Assembly (NCBI RefSeq): GCF_001053095.1
Contig: NZ_CGBP01000002.1
Span: 186,001 to 250,000, forward strand
Reading direction: 5' to 3'
Source: Yersinia similis
GTDB lineage: Bacteria > Pseudomonadota > Gammaproteobacteria > Enterobacterales > Enterobacteriaceae
DNA length: 64,000 nucleotides
Shown here: piece after piece, positions 48,164 through 56,415 of the stretch
Layout of the letters: each line of letters opens with the position of its first letter
Position numbering within the stretch: position 1 is the stretch's first letter
Made by a program: the position numbers and the translations under genes
The notes under the pieces: generated by a model
The model's input: the letters and a program-made list of their open reading frames with translations, nothing else
Database searches by the model: none
Told to the model about the DNA's origin: nothing

Positions 48164-48515
48164 ACACGTCCTTGCCCAATCTGAACAACGTTTGAGTTAA
48201 TATTCTTCATATAAATAGTGTGTTGAAACAAAACAGACTCCCAGGTGCTGTGAGCGGTACCGCATCAATAGCTGTTCATCCCTTATTATGGGCATGCCAT
48301 TATTTGCTGGAAGTGAACAATTCGATGGCTCAATAAGCCGGTACTTTTGTATCTAATTAGCCGCTTTAGCGCAAAAATGATGTGTTAGGGTGTCATCCTG
48401 AAAAGAGTGATACGTGTGTGCTTGTGGTTAAGAATGAGGGTGTTTAAACACCTTCGTGAATAAAAACCGCCCAGACGTCTGCATTGATCGCAGTGTTTAT
48501 ATCCTGAGGGTGAAT
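48164..48515. other. fliF-fliE divergent control region
   Basis: 352 bases between divergent genes, where class 2 promoters for fliE and fliFGHIJK are expected. A possible FlhDC half-box pair (AATAGC near 48267 and CTTATTATGGGCAT near 48282) is too closely spaced for confidence. A short GTGTTTAAACAC palindrome lies near 48440. No gene is seen. Confidence 0.4.
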
Positions 48516-48827
48516 ATGTCTGTTCAAGGTATCGAAGGGGTTTTACAGCAGTTACAGGTGACCGCATTACAGGCCTCGGGGTCAGCAAAAACCCTGCCCG
48601 CAGAGGCGGGCTTCGCCAGCGAACTGAAAGCGGCGATCGGCAAAATCAGTGAAAACCAACAAGTTGCCCGGACATCAGCACAGAATTTTGAACTGGGTGT
48701 TCCCGGTGTCGGTTTGAATGATGTGATGGTTAATGCGCAAAAGTCATCGGTTTCGTTACAGCTTGGTATTCAGGTGCGTAATAAGCTGGTTGCCGCCTAC
48801 CAAGAAGTGATGAATATGGGCGTGTGA
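48516..48827 (+). CDS. fliE: basal body MS ring/rod adaptor FliE
   Basis: 103-residue adaptor between MS ring and rod. The frame opens at 48456, but FliE similarity begins at the ATG at 48516 (MSVQGIEGVLQQLQVTALQA) with GAGGGT upstream. The C-terminal DVMVNAQKSSVSLQLGIQVR then NKLVAAYQEVMNMGV is strongly conserved. The last 20 bases are repeated at 50171-50190. Confidence 0.95.
   Translation: MSVQGIEGVLQQLQVTALQASGSAKTLPAEAGFASELKAAIGKISENQQVARTSAQNFELGVPGVGLNDVMVNAQKSSVSLQLGIQVRNKLVAAYQEVMNMGV
48808..48827 (+). repeat. 20-bp direct repeat, left copy (fliE 3' end)
   Basis: TGATGAATATGGGCGTGTGA, which includes the last fliE codons and its stop. It is identical to 50171-50190 and marks the left edge of a 1.36-kb insertion. 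Confidence 0.85.
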
Positions 48828-49493
48828 GTCAGTCAGGTTATTAATTTTAATGAAAAATATGATAATCCTTTTTTCTATGGGGCATGGGTGGGGCAGATGG
48901 CGATAACTTTGCGTTCAGTAAAGCTATTCATATGCCGTAGTAGTCATTCCTGACTCACCACATCCCAAAACTCATTCGCTTTGGTTGTTTTGCACTTTTC
49001 AGCGCCGTTATCTTAAAGAGCATGGTATCCGTTTCGTACTGCTTTGGCGTCCGGCTGTATTGATGGAGTGAGAATGCAAGAAATATTGCATGCTCGATAA
49101 AGCACGATTGCCACGGATAGCGGCGTTATAAAAACAAAATTTTGTCTTTTCCGGAAAAATGACTAGATTCATCTCTAACGGTAGTAATTGCATCCGTTGA
49201 GTTGGTAAACAAGAATTCAAAGCCTTGGTTAATCGCTGGGGCTTTTGCATTTCTACATTCGCATGGGTACTGAAAGAACCTAAATCTTGCCATCCTCCGA
49301 GGTCTGGACGAGGCAGCACCCAGCCGAATGTGGTAGGCGGAGCAATTAAAGGTTGCATGTTGCGACATATTGTTTCATATTGTCAGTGCGCTATCGCTAT
49401 CGCTATCGCTATCGCTATCGCTATCGCTATCGCTATCGCCAGCGCATGCGTTTCATGTCGCATGAAATACAAATCCCGAGAGAGGTTCGCACA
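48828..49493. other. left part of the fliE-linked insertion
   Basis: Between fliE and the antitoxin there is no convincing gene. Several overlapping short frames exist on both strands but none has family character. An (CGCTAT)8 hexamer array lies at 49389-49436. The antitoxin promoter is expected here. Confidence 0.4.
49389..49436. repeat. (CGCTAT)8 hexanucleotide array
   Basis: Eight perfect tandem copies of CGCTAT, 57 bases before the antitoxin start. Hexamer arrays commonly vary by slippage. The frame that reads through it (RYRYRY...) is in phase with the antitoxin, but an AGAGG site favours the later ATG. Confidence 0.9.
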
Positions 49494-49724
49494 ATGGCTA
49501 CCAGTATTCGTTTAGACGACGACTTTGTTAGCGACGTAAAGGTTCATGCTGATGCTGCAAGCCGCAGTGTTCCAAAGCAGATTGAACATTGGGCGAGGAT
49601 AGGGCGTATCGCTGAAGATAACCCTGACTTGCCTTACAGTTTCATTCTAGAATCTCTACTGGCGCAAAGCGAGGTCGATAACCACAAGGTTACGCGCTAT
49701 GTCAGAAGAACAGCACGGAAGTGA
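49494..49724 (+). CDS. ParD-like antitoxin
   Basis: 76-residue antitoxin candidate with an N-terminal ribbon-helix-helix motif (MATSIRLDDDFVSDVKVHAD then AASRSVPKQIEHWARIGRIA), the DNA-binding and toxin-blocking form typical of type II systems. AGAGG precedes the ATG at 49494. The toxin gene begins 26 bases before its stop, indicating coupled translation. It probably represses its own operon. Confidence 0.8.
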   Translation: MATSIRLDDDFVSDVKVHADAASRSVPKQIEHWARIGRIAEDNPDLPYSFILESLLAQSEVDNHKVTRYVRRTARK

Positions 49725-50028
49725 GATTGACGTTTATGAAACCCGTCGATTCACAAAGGCATTAGCAAAACTACCAGAGGCTCACTTGGTGATGGTGGAA
49801 GATGAAATCGAAAAGATTATCAAGAATCCCATTATAGGTGAGCAGAAAAAGGGGGATCTCAGTTATCTCCGCGTCCATAAGTTTCAGTTTAATAACCAAC
49901 TTACTTTGCTGGGATATAGCTGGGTAGAAGATAAAATCGAGCTTTACTTATTAAGTTTAGGATCGCACGAAAACTTCTATCAGGCACAAAAGCAGCAACG
50001 CCAAGCCGATCTCAAGTTAATTAGCTAG
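49699..50028 (+). CDS. RelE/ParE-superfamily toxin
   Basis: 109-residue type II toxin candidate. The layout is that of RelE/ParE folds: a helical hairpin (ETRRFTKALAKLPEAHLVMV then EDEIEKIIKNP), followed by a beta sheet (KGDLSYLRVHKFQFNNQLTL then LGYSWVEDKIELYLLSLGSH). It overlaps the antitoxin by 26 bases. Whether it acts on ribosome-bound mRNA or gyrase is not evident from sequence. Confidence 0.8.
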   Translation: MSEEQHGSEIDVYETRRFTKALAKLPEAHLVMVEDEIEKIIKNPIIGEQKKGDLSYLRVHKFQFNNQLTLLGYSWVEDKIELYLLSLGSHENFYQAQKQQRQADLKLIS

Positions 50029-50043
50029 TCGGCATAAAATTTT

Positions 50044-50069
50044 AAGGCTCACTTCGATGGGCCTTTTCT
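50044..50069 (+). terminator. terminator of the toxin-antitoxin operon
   Basis: AAGGCTC pairs with GGGCCTT over an 8-nt loop, followed by TTTTCTATTTT. It lies 16 bases after the toxin stop. Confidence 0.55.
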
Positions 50070-50170
50070 ATTTTGAACTATGCCAATCATAGACAAGACA
50101 CCTTGCGGTAATGCACTGCCATACGTGAAGTTACTAGCACTTACGCGAATTTAAAACCGACCACAGCACA

Positions 50171-50190
50171 TGATGAATATGGGCGTGTGA
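50171..50190 (+). repeat. 20-bp direct repeat, right copy
   Basis: TGATGAATATGGGCGTGTGA, identical to the end of fliE. Beyond it, 50191-50492 shows a GCCGGGctttcttaCCCGG hairpin near 50213 and no gene. Confidence 0.85.
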
Positions 50191-50492
50191 TCAAGGACGG
50201 CGATAAAATACAGAGCCGGGCTTTCTTACCCGGAGTAAACAAGATCTCCTATCACGGTTTAAACCTACCTCGCTCTTTCGACTGACTCATAACCATTCGA
50301 CCGTATGTTCATAATGGTATAAAGGGTTTGCCAAATGTGGTGAATGGATAATCGCCGTTTAATCGGATGGATAATCGACGCAGGCAACGCCAAGGTACAG
50401 CAAGGTTTCCGGGGGGAGAGGTAGGGCAAAGAATTACCGTTGATTAATTCGAACGTAAACTTGTTAATCAGATGTATGGTTTACTACGTAAT

Positions 50493-51107
50493 TTATTGGT
50501 CCTTCATAGGTTCGTGTGACAACGCCCATAAATAAAGAGAGGCAGTTGTTCCGTATGGGGTATATCGGCGGCGATAGCGCTCAAAACGCTCACGGGGCAG
50601 GGTTTTATGGCGATATAAATTCATCATACCGCGGCGGATGGCTAAATCTCCCCAACTGACAATATCGGGCCGTGACAATGAGGAGATCAACAGCATTTCC
50701 GCTGTCCAAACCCCTACGCCATCAAGATGTGAAAGCTGTGTAATAACCTCGTTATCAGGCAATTGCGCAATAACAGATAAATTCAGTGAACCATTAATGA
50801 CCGCATTGGCTGCCCCTTTAATATAGCCAGCTTTCCTCATGGTCATACCACAGCGTTGAATCGCCCCGGCTGAGGTTGCAGCAACGCTGGTGGGTGTGAC
50901 GATACCCAATAATAGGGTTAAGCGTGTATTGACGGTGTGCGCCGCTTTAACTGAAATTTGCTGATCAACAATATTTCTGATCAACGCGGCGAATAAGTCC
51001 GGCGATGATGGGCGCTCTAACATCCCCAAGCGCTCAATAGCCGCGGCCATTTTTTTATCCCGCCGTTTCAGATGATTTATTTCTGTTTCGCCGTAGGTAT
51101 AGAACAC
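50493..51107 (-). CDS. AlkA-like DNA-3-methyladenine glycosylase
   Basis: 204-residue base-excision enzyme of the HhH-GPD superfamily. The helix-hairpin-helix (LSHLDGVGVWTAEMLLI, about residues 127-143) and the following catalytic Asp region (DIVSWGDLAIRRGMMNLY) are clear. It corresponds to the C-terminal catalytic part of AlkA without the N-terminal domain, as in many Bacillus-type glycosylases. It is not a flagellar gene. It lies 42 bases downstream of the HD-GYP gene, in the same direction. Confidence 0.85.
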   Translation of the reverse strand: MFYTYGETEINHLKRRDKKMAAAIERLGMLERPSSPDLFAALIRNIVDQQISVKAAHTVNTRLTLLLGIVTPTSVAATSAGAIQRCGMTMRKAGYIKGAANAVINGSLNLSVIAQLPDNEVITQLSHLDGVGVWTAEMLLISSLSRPDIVSWGDLAIRRGMMNLYRHKTLPRERFERYRRRYTPYGTTASLYLWALSHEPMKDQ

Positions 51108-51148
51108 CAGCCCACTCCTTCCTGCAACTTGAATGATGACGGATATAT

Positions 51149-54103
51149 TTAGGCCAATTCAGACAGCGGGATAGCTTGATAACCCACTCTTTGTAGTAGA
51201 ATAGTGATATCAATACTATCAACTTTCTCGGCGTGTAAATAAGCTGCAGCATAGTCACGCCAGATACCTGATTGCAGAAATAAGATAAACAGATCCCGAT
51301 CCAGATGGCTTTCATTCACCATATTCACCATGATATTAAGGGCTTCTGATAACATTTTTCCTGGTTTATAAGGCCGGTCGGCTGCGGTGAGAGCCTCGAA
51401 AACATCAGCTATTGCCATCATACGGACAGGAATACTCATTTGGCTACGGGTGAGCTGATAAGGATAACCTTTACCATCCATACGCTCATGATGGCCGCCA
51501 GCAATAACCGGGACATTCGCCATAGAGCGAGGGAACGGCAGCTTTTTGAGCATCACGATGGTCTGCATAATATGTTCATTAATCTTATAGCGATCTTCTT
51601 CGGTAAGTGTGCCGCGCCGGATACTGAGGTTGTAAATTTCTCCTCGGTTATAAAGGAAGGTCGGTTCTTTAACTTTAAAATCATCATATTCTGAACGTTT
51701 ATTTTTATTATCTCGATAAATAATATGTTCTTCTTTATCCGCTAACATGGGTTCTTGCACCGGTAAGGCACTGATTGGCTGCCTGTCTTTACGTACCCGT
51801 TCTTCATTCGAAATGCCTGCGGTATCATCCAATGTTCTGGTCCAATTATAGTGGGCAATATGCTGGATCCGGGCTATCGCCTCATCAGACATAAATTCGC
51901 CACCGACATTGCAGTGAGCGATAAAATAGAAATCATCATCTAATTGTTGTAATTCATCAGCCAGTTGTTGTTGCTCCGCCTCATTGGCAATAACCGTGCT
52001 ATAACGACGTAAGAAAGCAATTTCTTTTTCACGCTTTAGCACTTCAAACCTCATGCGTATTTCGTGAATACGGTCATAGATTAACTCCAATTTAGTCGAT
52101 TTATCGACGACAAACTCTGGCGTGGTTATTTTTCCGCAGTCATGTAACCAGCAGGCGGTATGCAGTTCTTCCCACTCACTCTCAGATAAATTAAAGTCGG
52201 AGAATGGCCCCTCTTTACTCTCCACCGCTGCTCTGGCGAGCATTTTTGTTATTTCAGGCACGCGCTGGCAGTGTCCTCCGGTATAGGCACTCTTGGCATC
52301 TATTGCTCCGGCAATAAGCTCAATAAAGGCATTAAGTAGATTTTTTTGTTCTTGCAGCAAGCGCTGAGTTTCTACTGAAATAGATAAGCTGCCCACTAAA
52401 GCATTAACCAGTTGAATTTTTGAACGCTCACGTGCTGCATTTAACTCATAAGGGTTGAATAACAGCAAGAAACCTAACAATTGATCATCATGGGTTCGCA
52501 TGGGAACGGCGACAAAGCGTAGTGGTAAGTAAGGGTGTAAAAAATCGCGCAATTGGCTGAGTATATTTTCTTTATTTAACGTTCCCGTAATGGTATTTCC
52601 TTCCAGTACAGGGTTAAAAATGTTGAAGTTATCTTCATTAACCTGCAACGATGACATTCCTGATACTGGGATATTTTCACTGTTCCAACGAAAGGCGGTT
52701 GGGGTAAATGTCCCCACCTCTTTATCGGCCAAAAATATAATTCCCCCAGTCATGGAGGCGATTTCGGTTGTCTCACTCAGCAGTCCCTGCATTTGACGGA
52801 AAAAATTGCTTTCTGCGGTCAGCATATTGCCCATTGAAATAAATTGCTTCAGGGTCAGTTTCATTTTAGACATTGATTTATGTAACTCATCAACTTCTTC
52901 AATAGCTGAGTGTTCTAATTCATTCTCCTCAAAATGCAGATGACTGATGGCATCAGCATCTTGTCGTAAGCGAATAAGAGGTTTAGATATTCTTAGTGAG
53001 AAATACCAGATAATAGGCAAACTGAGCATTAATAGAATAAAAGCAATTAATGTTGAGCGGTTACGGATAGCATTTGCATCCGCCGTCAGATAGGCTGCTG
53101 GAGTCGCAATAACGAGTTGATATTGATTACCATTATTATTGATATCAACAATAGATCCATACCAAGACTGATTCTGTGCCTCAAATATAACACTGTTATT
53201 ATGGCCTTTAGTATGAGGCTCATCGGAGGGGGGGGCCGGAGAGTCTATCAATACCTGTAGTATCGGTACTTTTTTGCCCGTAATAGGACTTTGTGCCGCC
53301 TCATTTTTTTCCTTCGGTAGACTGGCGATCACTTCATCGTGGGAGTTAATAATAATTGCCTGACTACCTGGTGGTAGGTTTTGTTTGGTCAAAAATTGGG
53401 ATAACGAGGCTAAAGAAACGTCCAATCCAATGATCGCCTGCTTATTCTCCGCGCGACGACTATAGGTAAAGCCTATTTCTCCTGTCCCTTTGAAAATATA
53501 GGTCGGTGAGGTATTCAGTGACGCATTCTGTGACGCTAAAATAAACCAATCTCGCTGTCGGGGGTCGTAGCTATCATTATCTCGCGGCATGACAGCAATA
53601 ATCTTTTGGTCACGATTGAGATAAATAAATCGCTTCTCAGGCATGCTATCGAGATAGCGATTACTTTGAATCATCCACTCTGCGTTTTCAGGCGCATGAA
53701 ATAACACACGGTTAGCCTCGGTCATTGGCCGCAACATAAAAAAATCCCCATTGGGGTAAGCGCTGTATACGGCACTGGCGTAGCTATTCTGCTGTAGGAT
53801 CTCAATAAACTTATCGATAAAAGTAATGCGTTGCTCAAGGGTCGGTAATTCGGTGATTTGCATACTGGCAAGAATATTGACTGACATCATCATCGGGCGG
53901 GTAACGGCATCTAACTCGGCAGCAATGGCCTCGCCGGTTTTTTGGTACTGTTGATGAGTGCTAATTTCAGTGAGTTTAGTCAACTGGTTGTGGTTATAAA
54001 TAATAATAACCGTACCGATTGAGACAATCAGTAGCGTAAAGAGAACGGCAATTTGAATGTGCAAAGGATAGCGGCTTTTTAATCCTAACCAGTTACTGAA
54101 CAT
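51149..54103 (-). CDS. HD-GYP phosphodiesterase with Cache, HAMP and GAF-like domains
   Basis: 984-residue membrane sensor. A first membrane helix (about 18-38), a periplasmic double-Cache sensory domain (to about 345), a second helix (about 350-370), a HAMP-like linker, a GAF-like domain (about 430-590), then an HD-GYP domain: CWLHDCGKI for the HD pair and GGHHERMDGKGYPYQL for the GYP motif, both intact. HD-GYP enzymes hydrolyse cyclic-di-GMP and would promote motility. Between the two motifs lies an unusually long insert (about 120 residues). The position inside a flagellar cluster fits a motile/sessile switch; the ligand is unknown. Confidence 0.9.
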   Translation of the reverse strand: MFSNWLGLKSRYPLHIQIAVLFTLLIVSIGTVIIIYNHNQLTKLTEISTHQQYQKTGEAIAAELDAVTRPMMMSVNILASMQITELPTLEQRITFIDKFIEILQQNSYASAVYSAYPNGDFFMLRPMTEANRVLFHAPENAEWMIQSNRYLDSMPEKRFIYLNRDQKIIAVMPRDNDSYDPRQRDWFILASQNASLNTSPTYIFKGTGEIGFTYSRRAENKQAIIGLDVSLASLSQFLTKQNLPPGSQAIIINSHDEVIASLPKEKNEAAQSPITGKKVPILQVLIDSPAPPSDEPHTKGHNNSVIFEAQNQSWYGSIVDINNNGNQYQLVIATPAAYLTADANAIRNRSTLIAFILLMLSLPIIWYFSLRISKPLIRLRQDADAISHLHFEENELEHSAIEEVDELHKSMSKMKLTLKQFISMGNMLTAESNFFRQMQGLLSETTEIASMTGGIIFLADKEVGTFTPTAFRWNSENIPVSGMSSLQVNEDNFNIFNPVLEGNTITGTLNKENILSQLRDFLHPYLPLRFVAVPMRTHDDQLLGFLLLFNPYELNAARERSKIQLVNALVGSLSISVETQRLLQEQKNLLNAFIELIAGAIDAKSAYTGGHCQRVPEITKMLARAAVESKEGPFSDFNLSESEWEELHTACWLHDCGKITTPEFVVDKSTKLELIYDRIHEIRMRFEVLKREKEIAFLRRYSTVIANEAEQQQLADELQQLDDDFYFIAHCNVGGEFMSDEAIARIQHIAHYNWTRTLDDTAGISNEERVRKDRQPISALPVQEPMLADKEEHIIYRDNKNKRSEYDDFKVKEPTFLYNRGEIYNLSIRRGTLTEEDRYKINEHIMQTIVMLKKLPFPRSMANVPVIAGGHHERMDGKGYPYQLTRSQMSIPVRMMAIADVFEALTAADRPYKPGKMLSEALNIMVNMVNESHLDRDLFILFLQSGIWRDYAAAYLHAEKVDSIDITILLQRVGYQAIPLSELA

Positions 54104-54456
54104 AATAGCAGTCCCAGCAGTCTATTTTTTAATCGTGCTTAATAATAGGCGGTGCCACGATAATTGCTATATCTCTCTAAATTTCAGTAATTTATACTTA
54201 ACATTATGATTTAAAATGTTTTAATCGATAGCGCGCAAATATTACCGGATGAATACGCTAATGGCGGCCTTAAAAAGAATGCTTTAAAGTGCAAAATATC
54301 TAAAAGCAGTATTTAGCAGCCCTCAATGTTGCTGGCAAGGTAGGGGATGGCCGGGTTTATGGGGATGAATTACATAAGCTACATGAATTAAGGGGGATTG
54401 AGTTGTGGAATAAATGAGCATTCAGACAACATTCAAACGCCTTCTGTCGTAATAAG
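54104..54456. other. gap between HD-GYP and AraC-type genes
   Basis: 353 AT-rich bases that carry the HD-GYP gene promoter on the minus strand. I see no sigma-28 or FlhDC match and no gene. Confidence 0.3.
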
Positions 54457-55335
54457 TCAGGAATATGAGGGCTTAAGATAACGATTAACTGGGTTTATCA
54501 GTGGTTCACTCTCTACCGGTTGCAAGCGATGATGGCCGCGAATAGCGGTTGGCGCAAAACCAAAGCGCTTACGAAAACGTTCGGCAAAACGTGATGAACT
54601 TTCATAACCGATTTGATTGGCAATTAATGAGATCGGCCAATCCGTACCTTGTAATAGGCGAAGTGCACTGGTCATGCGGACATCGATCATTAAATCACGT
54701 AAGAGTATATTTTCTGCTGCTAACTTTCGCCGTAATACCACTTCACTCATTATCATATGATCGGCCACTTCAGAAGCGGACCATATTCTGTGTGGATCGT
54801 TGGCCAAGCATCGGCGCACTTTTTCACTCAAGCTGTTACCGTCATTTAATATAAATTTAACATCACGCTGCGCCAGCCAAAGTAATAACTCAAGCATACG
54901 GTGCTTGATGATTACCGTTGGAATATCACTATTTTCTGATATTGCGTTAAATATATTGCCAAACGTATTGATGAATTCAGGTGCTAAGTTACGTATTGCC
55001 ATCACGCCGGGAATAAACCCCAACTCTGCTGAAGTAGGGTGATTAGCAAAGGTCGCGATCAAACTCGGGTCACAATGAAGTTGTTGGCTGAAGAACAGGT
55101 CATCATTAGATAGCCCATTAATAACATCAATAGTTTGCCCGCTATTTATAGCTGCAATTTCGCCCGGCAGGATAACGCACTCCTGGCTATCCCAACGGAT
55201 AATTTTATACCCACGATTAACCATAATGAGCAACGGGTGCTCAATATAGACTGAAGTGAGAAGCAACTCGGAATGTTGAATAATATGCGCTGTGCTACCC
55301 ACACCGGGACAGACGCTGATTTTATGTTTCATCAA
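54457..55335 (-). CDS. AraC-family transcriptional regulator
   Basis: 292-residue regulator with a C-terminal pair of helix-turn-helix motifs (about 180-275): VADHMIMSEVVLRRKLAAEN and LIANQIGYESSSRFAERFRK then RFGFAPTAIRG. The N-terminal cupin-like region binds an unknown effector. Start may be Met1 or Met2. Located between the HD-GYP gene and fliT; its targets cannot be read from sequence. Confidence 0.85.
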   Translation of the reverse strand: MMKHKISVCPGVGSTAHIIQHSELLLTSVYIEHPLLIMVNRGYKIIRWDSQECVILPGEIAAINSGQTIDVINGLSNDDLFFSQQLHCDPSLIATFANHPTSAELGFIPGVMAIRNLAPEFINTFGNIFNAISENSDIPTVIIKHRMLELLLWLAQRDVKFILNDGNSLSEKVRRCLANDPHRIWSASEVADHMIMSEVVLRRKLAAENILLRDLMIDVRMTSALRLLQGTDWPISLIANQIGYESSSRFAERFRKRFGFAPTAIRGHHRLQPVESEPLINPVNRYLKPSYS

Positions 55336-55542
55336 TATTTATTTCATAGTTTGACTTGATAATATTTTTACGCTTTGAATAGCAGGCTGGCAAACTATTT
55401 TAATAGAAAACTTACCATAGCATGCTACTCCGACTATAAAGCAAGCTATTTCGATGATAAAAAAACATCAGAGCGATAATACCATTCAATACGGCATGAG
55501 TGAACGCTATTAACACAATGGCAACATTCAGCGGAGCGGATA

Positions 55543-55609
55543 TATACCCTAAATAATTCGAGTTATTGAATGTGGTCAACGCACATGCAGCTTGCAGTAT
55601 GACGGGTAT
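55543..55609. repeat. 67-bp ERIC-like internally deleted repeat
   Basis: TATACCCTAAATAATTCGAG at one end and a CAGTATGACGGG end at the other, without the ERIC core. Same length and type as 11478-11544. The remainder of 55336-55633 has no gene. Confidence 0.65.
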
Positions 55610-55633
55610 AACATGACGTTGATAACCCGTGTT

Positions 55634-55996
55634 CTATTGTGTTTCACCCAGCAGCAGTGCCCGATCGGGGAACTGACCATAAGTACGATTAACCGCCCGT
55701 TGGCGGGTAGATTGCCCCACCAACTCACTTAATTTATCTAAACGGTGTTGCAGTAATCGCTTAACTTCTATCTCATTCTCCAATATAGATCTTAATTTTT
55801 GGCGCAGTAATTCTTGCAATACTGGCGATGAACAAGAGGAAATAGTGATATTGGCTGTGTTTTCAACGGCTTTGAGATAAGTCATTTCCAGATCAACCAA
55901 CGCATCCCAGTCTTCCTCAGTAGCCAACAGAAGCATTTGCTCGCTGAGAGTTAGGATTTGTTGATATTCGGACAAAAGATGCTGGTGACGTTCCAT
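55634..55996 (-). CDS. fliT: FliT chaperone for FliD
   Basis: 120-residue helical cytosolic chaperone that delivers FliD and, when free, inhibits FlhD4C2. N-terminal [20 protein letters not shown] and a central [13 protein letters not shown] are typical. The open frame extends upstream inside fliS; the ATG at 55996 matches FliT and lies 10 bases after the fliS stop. Confidence 0.9.
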   Translation of the reverse strand: MERHQHLLSEYQQILTLSEQMLLLATEEDWDALVDLEMTYLKAVENTANITISSCSSPVLQELLRQKLRSILENEIEVKRLLQHRLDKLSELVGQSTRQRAVNRTYGQFPDRALLLGETQ

Positions 55997-56006
55997 TAAA
56001 TGGGTC

Positions 56007-56405
56007 CTAATTGGGTTGATAATTCGGGCCGATCTGCCGCCACGCATCTGCAATATTTTCGAGCAAGGCAGACACTTCATTAATTGCCTGCTCGTCATTA
56101 TGCAAATTAGCATACAGTAAGCGCCGCGACATATAGTCATATAAGGCTGATAAATTTTCAGCCATTTCGCCGCCTTTCTCCAAATCAAGCCCTGCACTCA
56201 GGCCGTTATTAATAATATCGATTGCTTTGGATATTGCGGCACCTTTAGCGGGAACATTACCTTGGCTCATCAAAATACGTGCACGAATCAGGGCGCTATG
56301 CGCCCCGTCGAATAGCATCACGATCAATTGGTGTGGACTGGCACTCATTACGCCACTTTCCAGACCTACCTGTTCGTAAGCCTGACTTCCAGATCGCTTA
56401 TACAT
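56007..56405 (-). CDS. fliS: FliS flagellin export chaperone
   Basis: 132-residue helical chaperone that binds the FliC C-terminus. The N-terminal [20 protein letters not shown] then [20 protein letters not shown] block is diagnostic. It lies 10 bases after fliD in fliDST. Confidence 0.95.
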   Translation of the reverse strand: MYKRSGSQAYEQVGLESGVMSASPHQLIVMLFDGAHSALIRARILMSQGNVPAKGAAISKAIDIINNGLSAGLDLEKGGEMAENLSALYDYMSRRLLYANLHNDEQAINEVSALLENIADAWRQIGPNYQPN

Positions 56406-56415
56406 GTCCTATCCC

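Noticed and set aside
48266-48298. FlhDC box in the fliF-fliE gap
   Set aside because: The half sites are only about 7 bases apart rather than 10-12, so the match is not good enough to call.
49008-49368. Two overlapping minus-strand frames left of the antitoxin
   Set aside because: Neither has a ribosome site or recognisable motifs, and both overlap a plus-strand frame of equal quality.
49389-49436. CRISPR-like array
   Set aside because: The repeats are contiguous hexamers without spacers.
49353-49493. Extended antitoxin beginning upstream of the hexamer repeat
   Set aside because: It would add an Arg-Tyr repeat before the ribbon-helix-helix motif. The ATG at 49494 has an AGAGG site and starts at the usual position; the longer form is kept only as a possibility in the findings.
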